This document shows, in pieces, positions 45,001 through 54,049 of a stretch of DNA of 64,000 nt; position 1 is the first letter of the stretch; each line of letters begins with the position of its first letter. The position numbers were made by a program, and so were the translations under genes. The notes under the pieces are model-generated. The model searched no databases. It was not told the origin of the DNA and worked only from the letters and a program-made list of their open reading frames with translations. Source of the DNA: Clostridium sp. TW13. Lineage in GTDB: Bacteria; Bacillota; Clostridia; Clostridiales; Clostridiaceae. The stretch is taken from positions 2,800,362 to 2,864,361 of the forward strand of contig NZ_BROD01000001.1 in assembly GCF_024345225.1 (NCBI RefSeq), in the 5' to 3' direction.

Positions 45001-48000
45001 AAATGGAATCAACATCAATGATGATGGAAATTATAGAATAGCAATTTCTGCATCTGATACTGCTAATAATCCTGCGTTAATTAATGGTTCAAATGGGTAT
45101 GTATATGACTTTACTGTAGATAAAACAAAACCAAATGTTGATATTGCTTTTGATTCTTATAGTAAATCTCACGTGCATGAGGGTATTTACTACAATAACC
45201 ATGATTCAGTTACTCCTAAAGTTACTATTTCAGATACAAACTTTATCAATAGTGGTACTAAGGTACTTTTAAACAATGAAGATATAACTTCAAAAATAGA
45301 TCCTCAATCTAATACCTTTGACTTAAGCTATTCTGCTGAAGGAAAATATACAATTGAAGTTATAAATACAGATGAGGCTGGTAACTCAAATAGTGCCAAG
45401 AGTACCTTTGTACTTGATAGGACTAAGCCAGTTCTAAAATTCAATTTTAAAGATGGTGACTATATAAGCAACAAAAACTTCCGCCCAATAATATCAACTG
45501 AAAATCCTGAAGATACTATTACTAACGTAACTATTAATTGGAATCCTTTTATTGATCCTAGCAACTTACCTATACTAAAAGACAATAACTACACTATATC
45601 AGCAACTGCTACCGACTTTGCTGGTAATGTTAGTGACGATAGTCCCAAAAACTTCACAATTGATACAACCTCCCCATCAGTAAGCAAAATTAAAGATGCA
45701 AATGGTGCATTATTAATAGATAACAGCTACTATAGAAATCCATTTGATCCTTATGTAACTGTTTCTGAAACTAATATAGACAAAACTAATTCTTACTTCA
45801 TTGTTACTAAAGATGGGATAACTACAAGGTATAATTTTGATGCAGACCAAGTAAGTGAAACTTACAGTATTACCGGAGGTAAGTGCTATACTTTAAAAAA
45901 TGTTGTTGACAGTGATGCTGCTTATACAATCACTGTACATGTTGAAGACAAAGCTGGAAATATTCAAAATACTCCTGACCAAACTTCAACATTTTATATA
46001 GATAGCTACAATGCTCCATCTATTTACAACATTCCATCTGACAATACAAATACTGATATAACTCCTACCATTACAATAGTTGATCACTTCTTAAATAAGG
46101 ATAATTGGAACCAAGACATTAATGGTACAAAGTATATCCGTGCTGAATTAAATGGAAAAGCCTATGAACTTACCTTCAAAGAAAAAATTGGAGATACTAT
46201 TATATTGGAAGGCGCTAAAATTTCAGCCAACACTGCTAAAGGCATCAACGATAATCTTAAAGTATTTGTTTTAGATAAAGCTGCAATAGCTCTAAATGAA
46301 AAACCTGCAACTAATGAAGTTAACTTCGTAAAAGATAGTGAGAATCCTATTATTTCTATATCAAAGCCTTTTCCAAATTCAAATAATAAGCTTAATTTCT
46401 ACAATAGTGATGTATCACCTGAATTTACAATTACTGATAACTACGGTTTCTCTCATAAGCCAAACGTAAGCATAATAAACAAAAATACTGGTGAAAAAGT
46501 TCCTTTTAATTTATTAAAAAATCCAGATGGAAATTACACTGTAACTGGAATCAATATTCATGAGGATGGAAACTACAAAATAACAATTGACGCAGCTGAT
46601 ACTGCTGGTAATATTGCTTTATTTAACGGAACACAGGGTTATGTATATAATTTCACTGTAGATCAAACAACTCCAAGTGTCAGCATTAATTTTGATGATT
46701 ATAGTAAAGCTCATATGCATGATGGCATTTACTACAACAACCATGATTCAGTCAGCCCTAAAATTGTTATTTCAGATACTAACTTTATTGATAGTGGAAC
46801 TAAAGTGTATTTAAACAGCGAAGATATAACTTCAAAAATAGATCCTGAATCTAATACCTTTAACTTAACTTACTATGCTGAAGGAAAATATACTATCGCA
46901 GTTGTTAACACTGATGAAGCTGGTAATACAAGTAGTACTAATAGCACCTTCATAATTGATAGAACTAAACCTATAGTAAGTAAGATAAAAACTGAAAATG
47001 ATAATTTATTAATTGATAATGGGTACTATAGAAATCCTTTTAATCCTTACATTACTGTTACAGAAGCTAATATAGATAAAGAAAATTCTTACTTCAATGT
47101 TACAAAAGATGGCAAAACTACAAAATATGACTTCAATGCTGATCAGGTTAGCGAAGTAATCAATAGTGATGGTTCAAAAAACTATATTTTAAAAAATGTT
47201 GTTGATAATGATGCTGCTTATACAATCACTGCTCACGTTCAGGATAAAGCTGAAAATATGCAAAGTACTCCTGACCAGACTTCAACATTTTGTATAGATA
47301 GCTCCACCATACCAACTATTAGTGAAGTACCTTCTACACCTACAAGCAATGATATTACACCTGTAATTACAGTTGTTGATCACTTTTTGAATAAAGATAA
47401 TTGGAATAATGATGTCAATGGCAAAAAGTATATATATGCCGAACTAGATGGAAAATCCTATGCTCTTACCTTCAAAGAAAAAGTTGGAGATACCATAACT
47501 TTTGAAGGTGCCAAAATTTCAACAAACACTGCTAAAAATATAAAAGATAATCTTAAGATATTTGTTCTAGATAAAGGTGCCATGGCTTTAAATGAAGCTC
47601 CTAAAACTGCTGAAATTAACTTTATAAAAGATAGTACAGCTCCTACTATCTCTATATCAAAAGATTTTCCAAACTCAATTAATAAACCTAATTTTTATAA
47701 TAGTGATGTAACACCAGAGTTTACAATCGCTGATAACTACGCTTTCTCTGATGCACCAAAAGTAAATATTATAAATAAAGATACTGGTGAAGCAGTTCCT
47801 TTTAATCTATTAAAAAATGCTGATGGTAACTACACATTAAAGGGAATCAATATTCATAAAGATGGAAATTATAAAATAGCAATTTCAGCCTCTGATACTG
47901 CTGGAAACCTTGCCTTATTCAACGATTTGCAGGGTTACAAGTATGAGTTTACTGTAGACCAAACAAAGCCAGATATAAAAATTAATCTTGATGATTATAG

Positions 48001-50917
48001 TAAATCTCATACCCATAATGGTATTTATTACAACAACCATAATTCAGTCAGTCCTAAAATTGTTATTTCAGATACTAATTTTATCAATAGCGGAACTAAG
48101 GTATTTTTAAATAATGAGGATATCACTTCAAAAATAGATCCTAAGTCCTCTACCTTTGATTTAAGTTATTATGCTGAAGGTAAGTATACTATAGAAGTTG
48201 TAAACACTGATGAAGCTGGTAACACTAACAGCACCAAAAGCACCTTTGTAATTGATAGAACTAAACCAGTTCTTGATTATAACTATAATGAAGGTGATTA
48301 TATAAATACTAAAAATTTTAAACCTGTAATTTCAACTGAAGTTAATGAAGATACTGTTGATAAAGTAAAAATTAATGGAACTGATTATGATCCAAAACAC
48401 CTACCAATCCTTACAGATAAAAATTACACTATATCAGCTGTTGCTAGTGACTTTGCAGGAAATATTACAGAGGATATTCCAAAATCATTTACTATTGATA
48501 CAACACCACCAGTAGTAAGCGATATAAAAACTAAAAACGATGAAGCATTAATTGATAATCGCTACTATAGAAATCCGTTTAATCCTTATGTAACTGTTAC
48601 TGAAACTAATATAGATAAAATCAATTCCTACTTCAATGTTACTAAAGATGGGGTAACTACAAAGTATGATTTCAATGATTCTCAGGTAAGTGAAGTGGAC
48701 AATGGTAATGGTACTAAAAATTATATTTTAAAGAATGTTGTTAATAGTGATGCTGAATATACAATTACAGTTCATGTTCAAGATAAGGCTAAAAATAACC
48801 AAAGTACACCTGATCAAACTTCAACATTTTATATAGACAGCTATACTGTTCCTAGGATTAAAAATGTGCCTTCTAACCCTACAAGCAGTGATATCGCACC
48901 TATAATTACAGTAGTTGATCACTTCTTGAACAAGGATAATTGGAACCAAGAAATTAATGGTAAAAAATATATCTATGCTGAGTTAAATGGTAAGTCCTAT
49001 GCCCTTTACTTTAAAGAAAAGGTTGGTGATACTATAACTTTTGAAGGTGCCAAAATTTCAGCAAATACTGCTAGAGGTATAAAAGATAAGCTTAAAGTAT
49101 TTCTTTTAGATAAGGGTGCAATAGATTTAAATGAAAGCCCTGCAACTGATGAAGTTAGCTTTGTAAAAGATAGTGAAGTACCTACTATTAGTATATCAAA
49201 AGATTTTCCACACTCAGCCAATAAGCCTACTTTCTATAATAGTGATGTATCACCTGAATTTGCAATCAATGATAACTATGGTTTCTCTGGTACACCAAAG
49301 GTAAGTATTATAAACAAAAATACCGGTGAAGGAGTTCCTTTTAATTTAACACAAACTTCTAACGGTAATTACAAATTAAGTGGAATAAATATTCACAATG
49401 ATGGTAATTATAGAATAACAATTTCAGCAACTGATACAGCTGGTAACATCGCTTTATATAATGGATCCCAAGGCTATTCCTATGATTTTACTGTGGATCA
49501 AACAAAGCCAGATGTAAAAATTAATCTTGATGATTACAGTAAATCTCATATGCATAATGGTATTTATTATAACAATCATCAGTCAGTCAGTCCTCAAATT
49601 GCTATTTCAGATACTAACTTTATCAGTAGTGGAACTAAGATATATTTAAATGGTCAAGAAATAACTTCACAAATAAATCCTAGTACTAATACCTTTAATT
49701 TAAATTACTCTGCTGAAGGAAAATATACTATTGAGGTTGTAAACACTGATGAAGCTGGTAACACCAATAGTACACAGAGCACATTAATAATTGATAGGAC
49801 TAAGCCAATTCTAAAGTTTAATTTTAATGACGGCAATTATATAAACACTAAGAACTTTAGACCAATAATAACAACAGAATTGTCAGAAGATATGATTGAT
49901 AAAGTAAATATTAATGGAAATGATTATATAAGGCCTGGGATTTTACCAACCCTTTCAGATAATAAGTATACTATATCAGCTGTTGGCAGTGACTTTGCAG
50001 GAAATATATCTGATCAGGTTACAAAAATGTTTACGCTAGATACCACTCCTCCAAATGTAACTATTTTCGGTTTACTAGAAGGTTTGCTTTTCTATAATAA
50101 AAACATTACTCTTGGCTCTTCACAAAGTGATACTAACCAAGATATTCTTACAATGACTTTGAACGGTGCACCATATCACGGTGAACCTATTAGTGCTGAA
50201 AATGAGTATACTTTTATAGCTACAGCAATAGACAAAGCTAAAAATGTTACTGAAAAGACTATAAAATTTGTTATAGATAAAACTGCTCCAACTGTGGATT
50301 TTGGCAATATAAAAGATAATGAATTTTACAATCATGTAATTCAACCAATAATAAAATACAGCGATGCCTATGGATGTATCCCAGACATTAAACTTGATGG
50401 TGAACCTTATAACAACCAACCAATCGACTCAGAAGGTCCTCATACTTTAGTTGTCAAGTTAACTGATAAAGCAGGAAACGTTAGAGGCCCAATTGTATTT
50501 AAATTCTATATAAAAACAACTGGACCAAGAATTTCTGTTAGTGGAATAATGGATGGTGCCACTTATATTGATACAGTAACACCTCAAATAGCAGTTGAAG
50601 GTGATATAGAGCCTACAATAACTTTAGATGGTGCAAGCTACAAAAAAGGCGATGCTATTACCACCCCAGGTAAGCACATTTTAAAAGTCACAGCCTATGA
50701 TCCAAACTACAAAACTACATCTGAAAAAATAGTTAAGTTTACAATTAAGATAAATGGCAAAAATTCATTTTTCGGACCAAATAAAACTATACTATCAATT
50801 AGTGGTGGAGCTCTATCAGCAGCAATTCTTGGTGTTTTAGGATTCTTCAAGTTAAAAAAATTGAGAAAACCAAGAAAAGCATCCAGCGCAAGTGACAATG
50901 ATAATCCTGAAAAATAA
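42011..50917 (+). CDS. giant repetitive Ig-like surface protein
   Basis: A 2968-residue protein with an N-terminal signal peptide (NRKKLQALILALIVTSSTIT, cleavage near AYAES) and many Ig-like domains of the bacterial type with the recurrent signature DKTxPxI ... D-x-AGN. From 44186 large modules repeat with periods of 514, 432 and 513 residues. The C-terminus has one hydrophobic helix (ILSISGGALSAAILGVLGFF) and a basic tail without LPxTG, so it is probably membrane-anchored with a long stalk outside. GGAGGC precedes the ATG. It is divergent from the Tad operon; an adhesin or cell-cell contact role is plausible. Confidence 0.88.
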   Translation: MNRKKLQALILALIVTSSTITAPNYKAYAESADPTLIALSQIIDNNSITNQASSIPSMTDDPSLTIDENITSNDFESNFYVVDDKKSSNVLQINSISDKISNKNVLAFFNLSKLALTAGDYIDYEVTTTDTSNVDTTKKYTYSNIEAKQYYLPGISTTNINKITVVYNLKHKDGSVAYKSKQVIKASTDTVAPALKITNVNYSLSSSNSVATFKIKVTDDSVMLSKPALYIGGTATPVENADINYDKTSNEYTVTIKNLSQASWKYDFFASDDSFNVSNVTFDSTILPTFDIYKGSVLTDKDFNLRGTLPSGTSSAYINTHAISNNSFVTKLAKNETDLSCNYTYNNYKVNYSAKVLPDNQAPTFSNIKGDSSISLTSDNKMYVKSTDNFTLDGKIADNYISSGMKIDSIDYLLNGYDARSVDLADTTKFTYSDGTFHALLDLSNTSDNDDVTVIIKASDKFNNQSTLIFDVIVDKTIDTPTINLKPSYGVYSDKTGCNFNGSVTPSISTSEPNLDKQNSKIIIKKYINSSDNNPTTYLDTNFNDSVHLDSSVNNTYALKNSISEDGKYEVITHLVDLAGNQISPDSIRTFYIDKTAPIIKFTDAVLQNNDTVYKQSITPTVTITDLFLTKSDIISSKYVDIKIDGNTQTLSSDDITPTLNKDGSTTYSINLTSLPEGHHTLSVKTTDHSNNSSTTNTKDIYVDTTAPTVSQIMGKDDLTLINNNYYRTPFNPYVTVSETNIDKTRSFFTVTKDGSTTIYPFNSPQVSEVYIGDGTKNYILNNIVDSDASYTITEHVQDEAGNIQNTPDEISTFYIDSISKPTISNVPSSPTTSDITPIITVSDHFLNKDNWNAEVDGKKYIYAELNGNAYALTFKEKNGDTITFEGAKISANTAKGVKDNLKVFVLDKAAMALNEEPKTTQINFIKDNEAPTISISKGFPLSNNKPNFYNTDVSPEFTITDNYGFSGTPKVTIINRDTFDLIPFSLSKNDDGNYTLNGININDDGNYRIAISASDTANNPALINGSNGYVYDFTVDKTKPNVDIAFDSYSKSHVHEGIYYNNHDSVTPKVTISDTNFINSGTKVLLNNEDITSKIDPQSNTFDLSYSAEGKYTIEVINTDEAGNSNSAKSTFVLDRTKPVLKFNFKDGDYISNKNFRPIISTENPEDTITNVTINWNPFIDPSNLPILKDNNYTISATATDFAGNVSDDSPKNFTIDTTSPSVSKIKDANGALLIDNSYYRNPFDPYVTVSETNIDKTNSYFIVTKDGITTRYNFDADQVSETYSITGGKCYTLKNVVDSDAAYTITVHVEDKAGNIQNTPDQTSTFYIDSYNAPSIYNIPSDNTNTDITPTITIVDHFLNKDNWNQDINGTKYIRAELNGKAYELTFKEKIGDTIILEGAKISANTAKGINDNLKVFVLDKAAIALNEKPATNEVNFVKDSENPIISISKPFPNSNNKLNFYNSDVSPEFTITDNYGFSHKPNVSIINKNTGEKVPFNLLKNPDGNYTVTGINIHEDGNYKITIDAADTAGNIALFNGTQGYVYNFTVDQTTPSVSINFDDYSKAHMHDGIYYNNHDSVSPKIVISDTNFIDSGTKVYLNSEDITSKIDPESNTFNLTYYAEGKYTIAVVNTDEAGNTSSTNSTFIIDRTKPIVSKIKTENDNLLIDNGYYRNPFNPYITVTEANIDKENSYFNVTKDGKTTKYDFNADQVSEVINSDGSKNYILKNVVDNDAAYTITAHVQDKAENMQSTPDQTSTFCIDSSTIPTISEVPSTPTSNDITPVITVVDHFLNKDNWNNDVNGKKYIYAELDGKSYALTFKEKVGDTITFEGAKISTNTAKNIKDNLKIFVLDKGAMALNEAPKTAEINFIKDSTAPTISISKDFPNSINKPNFYNSDVTPEFTIADNYAFSDAPKVNIINKDTGEAVPFNLLKNADGNYTLKGINIHKDGNYKIAISASDTAGNLALFNDLQGYKYEFTVDQTKPDIKINLDDYSKSHTHNGIYYNNHNSVSPKIVISDTNFINSGTKVFLNNEDITSKIDPKSSTFDLSYYAEGKYTIEVVNTDEAGNTNSTKSTFVIDRTKPVLDYNYNEGDYINTKNFKPVISTEVNEDTVDKVKINGTDYDPKHLPILTDKNYTISAVASDFAGNITEDIPKSFTIDTTPPVVSDIKTKNDEALIDNRYYRNPFNPYVTVTETNIDKINSYFNVTKDGVTTKYDFNDSQVSEVDNGNGTKNYILKNVVNSDAEYTITVHVQDKAKNNQSTPDQTSTFYIDSYTVPRIKNVPSNPTSSDIAPIITVVDHFLNKDNWNQEINGKKYIYAELNGKSYALYFKEKVGDTITFEGAKISANTARGIKDKLKVFLLDKGAIDLNESPATDEVSFVKDSEVPTISISKDFPHSANKPTFYNSDVSPEFAINDNYGFSGTPKVSIINKNTGEGVPFNLTQTSNGNYKLSGINIHNDGNYRITISATDTAGNIALYNGSQGYSYDFTVDQTKPDVKINLDDYSKSHMHNGIYYNNHQSVSPQIAISDTNFISSGTKIYLNGQEITSQINPSTNTFNLNYSAEGKYTIEVVNTDEAGNTNSTQSTLIIDRTKPILKFNFNDGNYINTKNFRPIITTELSEDMIDKVNINGNDYIRPGILPTLSDNKYTISAVGSDFAGNISDQVTKMFTLDTTPPNVTIFGLLEGLLFYNKNITLGSSQSDTNQDILTMTLNGAPYHGEPISAENEYTFIATAIDKAKNVTEKTIKFVIDKTAPTVDFGNIKDNEFYNHVIQPIIKYSDAYGCIPDIKLDGEPYNNQPIDSEGPHTLVVKLTDKAGNVRGPIVFKFYIKTTGPRISVSGIMDGATYIDTVTPQIAVEGDIEPTITLDGASYKKGDAITTPGKHILKVTAYDPNYKTTSEKIVKFTIKINGKNSFFGPNKTILSISGGALSAAILGVLGFFKLKKLRKPRKASSASDNDNPEK
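44186..50040 (+). repeat. long coding repeats of the giant surface protein
   Basis: Anchor points at 44186, 45728, 47024 and 48563 (codons for Y-Y-R-x-P-F-x-P-Y) mark four units. The periods are 1542, 1296 and 1539 bases. The short second unit lacks an ~82-residue domain present in the others (the piece beginning RTKPVLKFNF and ending TIDTT). Each unit also holds the recognisable DHFLNKDNWN, GAKISANTA and NNHDSV segments. The high similarity suggests recombination between units. Confidence 0.85.
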
Positions 50918-50954
50918 ATTACTGTATAAACAAAATCAAATAATGCTTAAGGCA

Positions 50955-50997
50955 AAAGATTCTCTTAGTAATTTCACTGAGAGAATCTTTAGTTTTT
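50955..50997 (+). terminator. terminator of the giant surface gene
   Basis: Stem AAAGATTCTCT / AGAGAATCTTT with a 14-base loop, then AGTTTTT, 38 bases behind the stop. Confidence 0.85.
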
Positions 50998-51076
50998 GGC
51001 TAAATTTCTATAAACGTGATATACTAAGTCTATGTTAAATACACTATTAAAAATATTAAATTAAGGTGGGACTTAT

Positions 51077-51409
51077 ATGTCAGTTTATGCAATTACATAT
51101 TATTTAAATGAAGAAACACATTCATGTGGATGTGGAGAACATGATCATGATCATAATCATGAACATGAACACGAACATCATCACGAAGTTCGTGATGACT
51201 ATGAAATCGTAGGAAACATTAAAACTCTAGGTTCATGGGCTTGCTTTATGCCTGATAGTTACTTATTAAAGACAGACTTAACAGCATCTGAAATATCAAA
51301 TAAACTTAAGAGTTTTCTTGAATCAAAAGATTTGCTTTTTGTAACTAAAGTTGATAAAGATGATGTTGCTTCCTTAACTCCTGGAGTAGTAGAGTGGATA
51401 AGTAAATAG
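51077..51409 (+). CDS. SinR/Cas2-like small protein with histidine-rich insertion
   Basis: A 110-residue protein. The order of segments SVYAITYYLNE, IVGNIKTLGSWACFMPDSYLLKT, LTASEISNKLKSFLESKDLLFVTKV resembles the SinR-family ferredoxin-like fold related to Cas2. In place of the usual short loop after the first strand it has SCGCGEHDHDHNHEHEHEHH, a Cys-Gly-Cys plus alternating His/Asp/Glu tract, that should bind metal such as Zn or Ni. No cas genes are nearby. AAGGTGGG precedes the ATG. Family assignment is from motif memory and moderate; the function is unknown. Confidence 0.6.
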   Translation: MSVYAITYYLNEETHSCGCGEHDHDHNHEHEHEHHHEVRDDYEIVGNIKTLGSWACFMPDSYLLKTDLTASEISNKLKSFLESKDLLFVTKVDKDDVASLTPGVVEWISK

Positions 51410-51432
51410 AATCCTAAAAAGCAATATAAAGT

Positions 51433-51479
51433 TTAAAGCAGATAAATACTGAAACAACCTCAGTACTTATCTGCTTTAA
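51433..51479. terminator. bidirectional terminator between convergent genes
   Basis: Stem TTAAAGCAGATAA-TACTGA / TCAGTA-TTATCTGCTTTAA with a 7-base loop, between stops at 51409 and 51493. Confidence 0.85.
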
Positions 51480-51492
51480 CTCTATTTTCATT

Positions 51493-52335
51493 TTAATATA
51501 AACTGTTTATATACTCCTTAAAGGAAGATTGTCCATATTTTATTTTTGCTGTCATGTCATTGCTTAAAGTCCATCTTCCAAACTTTATATTTGCAGTCTT
51601 TCCATTCTTGCTTATCCTGCTTATAAACTCTAGAAGGCCAAATAACTTTGGAGATACATACTTTATTTTCTCTTCTTTCTTTGCAGCCTTAAAAAATAAC
51701 TTTGCTATTTCCTCATAGCTATACACTTCTTTTCCGCCTATCTCTAAAATCTCCTTACTATAATCATCAATATTTTTAACAACACAATTTGCTAAATCCT
51801 TTGTATCTATAACATTCGCAGTAGCCATACTTCCTTTTAGAAGCATCACTGTTCCTTTATCAACCATAGGCTTAAACACTTTTGCTATATCATAAAAATA
51901 ACCTGTTGGTCTGTATATTGTATAATCCAAACCACTTTCAATCAACTTTTCCTCAAATTTATGCTTTGCATCAAGCATAGGTATACTTGGATCATCATCA
52001 CACTTAATTACGGAAATATATATAAATTTCTTTACACCTGATTTTTTAGCTTCATTTAGTAGATTTAAATTTCCTTGCAAATCTACATCATAATGTGTAG
52101 TAACCTTACTTGCTGTTGTAAGTCCTACCGTTGATATTACACAATCAACACCTTCGCATATATCTTTTAAATCCTCTGGCTTTGTAAAATCACACTTTTT
52201 TACTTCAACATTTTCATTTTTAATATTCTCTTTTATAGATCTATTCACTGCTACTATTTTATTTCCTGATAAAATTAATTGGTCTAGTATTTCTTTCCCA
52301 AGGTTGCCAAAACAACCACCTAAAAGAACCTTCAT
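51493..52335 (-). CDS. NAD(P)-binding atypical SDR / NmrA-like protein
   Basis: A 280-residue protein with an N-terminal Rossmann fold (MKVLLGGCFGNLGKEILDQL, a variant G-x-x-G-x-x-G) and the atypical-SDR features DCVISTVG, KKFIYISVIK and an YTIYRPTGYF motif, without the Y-x3-K catalytic pair in the usual place. Such proteins bind NAD(P) and act as epimerase-like enzymes or redox sensors. I choose ATG 52335-52333 because GAGGAGAGAGAG precedes it; the frame extends 7 codons further without a site. It stands alone. Confidence 0.82.
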   Translation of the reverse strand: MKVLLGGCFGNLGKEILDQLILSGNKIVAVNRSIKENIKNENVEVKKCDFTKPEDLKDICEGVDCVISTVGLTTASKVTTHYDVDLQGNLNLLNEAKKSGVKKFIYISVIKCDDDPSIPMLDAKHKFEEKLIESGLDYTIYRPTGYFYDIAKVFKPMVDKGTVMLLKGSMATANVIDTKDLANCVVKNIDDYSKEILEIGGKEVYSYEEIAKLFFKAAKKEEKIKYVSPKLFGLLEFISRISKNGKTANIKFGRWTLSNDMTAKIKYGQSSFKEYINSLY

Positions 52336-52645
52336 AACTCTCTCTCCTCTTCTCAATTAATCCTTTTAAATTTTAATTGTTTAACTTCTTTAAATTTTCA
52401 ATCTATAAAAACAATAACACTTGGTAACTTTTCTATGACTTGCAAACTGTCCATTTGTTGCCCCCTAATTACTAATATTTATTATATAAGTATTATTATA
52501 CTACACATACACTAATTAACAAATTTAAACTATCAGAATGTATCTACTCTTGCCTCTTACTCATCTCTTAATTACCTATATCTTAAACTTTGCTGAACAA
52601 TACTTTTTAGATCTTCTATATGTAGTCGCCCTAGCTAATCAGCTA

Positions 52646-53061
52646 CATATAGAAGTATTCCATCAAAATGTTGGTGGACAACTTCTGAAAATTCGACATT
52701 TTTCTACCAACATTTATCCGATAACTAGCATCCGTAACACTCAAATCTTATATGAAACTCCTCTTCCTAAAGTCAGATGAGTACTCACAGAGTAAGCGAC
52801 CATCATCAAATCATAGATTTAAGATGTCTGCTTAACCAATTCACACTAAATCAATTTTAATGAAGTTAACTAATTCATTAGTTAACTAAGTTCAAGTAAC
52901 CAAATCATAGATTTGGACTTTCACTTATTTGCTTAAGTTGGAGATAACGGCTACACGCTCCTGGACGAGGTACCCCTTGAGGGTGTAAGTTCAACTAAGA
53001 TTCAGATGGGGATCAAACCCCACCTGAATCAAGTTTCACTTGATATGGAACAGTACTATAT
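52646..53061. repeat. long element with terminal inverted repeats and many hairpins (copy B2)
   Basis: 416 bases flanked by CATATAGAAGTATTCCAT (52646-52663) and ATGGAACAGTACTATAT (53045-53061), the same ends as the 103-bp copies. Inside are the shared AATGTTGG/CCAACATT pair and several perfect hairpins: GTTAACTAAT / ATTAGTTAAC, CCAAATC / GATTTGG-type, ACCC-CTTGA-GGGT, GATTCAG-TGGGG / CCCCA-CTGAATC, and ATCAAGT-TTC-ACTTGAT at 53028. No protein-coding frame is convincing. It fills the gene-free stretch 52336-53309 with AT-rich flanks. Confidence 0.7.
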
Positions 53062-53309
53062 ACACTCCAATAATATATTCCGATGGAGATGTCCCTAATT
53101 GTTGACATAAAAAAAGATTATAAGCAAAATTAATTACCTATAACCTTATTTATATTGATAGGGCAATATCATCAATTAAATTATAACATTGCACTTTTTT
53201 ATGAAACAATGTATTTCAAGATTAAATACTCTCATTTGACGATATTTTCATCAATAAAGTTATTAAAATTAAATTTAATTTTAAACATTGCTATTTTAAA
53301 AATCATCTC

Positions 53310-53717
53310 TTACCAAAATGCTAGCTTAGGCTTACCAGTATCTTTATGGTCAGATGTATCTTCTTCAGGTTTATCTGCTATTTTTATTGTCTTATATGTT
53401 TGCCTGTTTATATAGATTGTAAGCTCATGATGCCAACCATCTGGTATCTCTGTTTCCAAAAGGAATGGAACTATAACTTGCGGACATAACTTGCCTTCAT
53501 TCTGAGGTTTTAATCCTATAGTTAGAAATACCTCTGCTGTACCCGGATCTCTTATATATCTTATAATTCCTCCAGGAAATTTGTCTGCAATCTTAGCTTC
53601 ATGACAAGGGGTTGGAAGTGTGCCTGCTATAGCAACATAAACAACACCATTCTGCCTGATTGCCACTGCATCATTTACTTCTCTATTCATTGATTGATTC
53701 TCAAAATTACAATTCAT
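53310..53717 (-). CDS. protein of unknown function
   Basis: A 135-residue protein starting at ATG 53717-53715 behind AGGAGGAAAAAA; the frame continues 9 codons further but without a site. It is predicted largely beta (AVAIRQNGVVYVAIAGTLPT, EVFLTIGLKP, VIVPFLLETEIPDGWHHELTIYI) with a short charged C-terminus (KPEEDTSDHKDTGKPKLAFW). I do not recognise a family. It has no signal peptide, so probably cytoplasmic. Confidence 0.65.
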   Translation of the reverse strand: MNCNFENQSMNREVNDAVAIRQNGVVYVAIAGTLPTPCHEAKIADKFPGGIIRYIRDPGTAEVFLTIGLKPQNEGKLCPQVIVPFLLETEIPDGWHHELTIYINRQTYKTIKIADKPEEDTSDHKDTGKPKLAFW

Positions 53718-53950
53718 TTTTTTCCTCCTAAAAGCTTTATGCAATCTATACTATGACAATAAAGGAACTTTATTTCCAATGCAAATTCCAAAATAAGCAG
53801 TATAATCCTCCAAGCACTGATTTATCCTATAAATATTTATATATAAACATATTTACATAGTTAAATGCTGTAACCTATTCTTAGATTCCATGAACTTAAT
53901 TTCTAAAATAAATAGAGCAAAATGTAAATAAAAATACTAAACTAAAATTA

Positions 53951-53998
53951 AAAAGGGAACGTAGAAGGCTTGCTTAGCCACACCTACACTCCCTTTTT
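53951..53998. terminator. terminator downstream of the large lipoprotein gene
   Basis: A compound stem (AAAAGGGA, GTAG, GGCT pairing with AGCC, CTAC, TCCCTTTT) 52 bases behind the leftward stop at 54050. The rest of 53718-54049 shows nothing else. Confidence 0.8.
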
Positions 53999-54049
53999 GC
54001 CTTAGCAACTGAGTTTATATTATTGTTTTAAACTTTCTATTTGTTCATG

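Noticed and set aside
44186-50040. Possible CRISPR-like or satellite array
   Set aside because: The long periods are in-frame protein repeats (multiples of three) with ongoing coding, not a spacer-repeat array.
50120-50419. Leftward frame inside the giant gene
   Set aside because: Antisense shadow of a strongly supported 2968-codon gene; no start signal.
51077-51409. True CRISPR-Cas2 of an adaptation module
   Set aside because: No cas1, no array and a non-standard insertion; the similarity is at fold level only.
52538-52780. 80-codon reading frame
   Set aside because: It covers the left end of the 416-bp repeat element and is not preserved in the related copies.
53155-53415. 86-codon rightward frame
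   Set aside because: It overlaps the well-supported leftward gene ending at 53310 and lacks a binding site.
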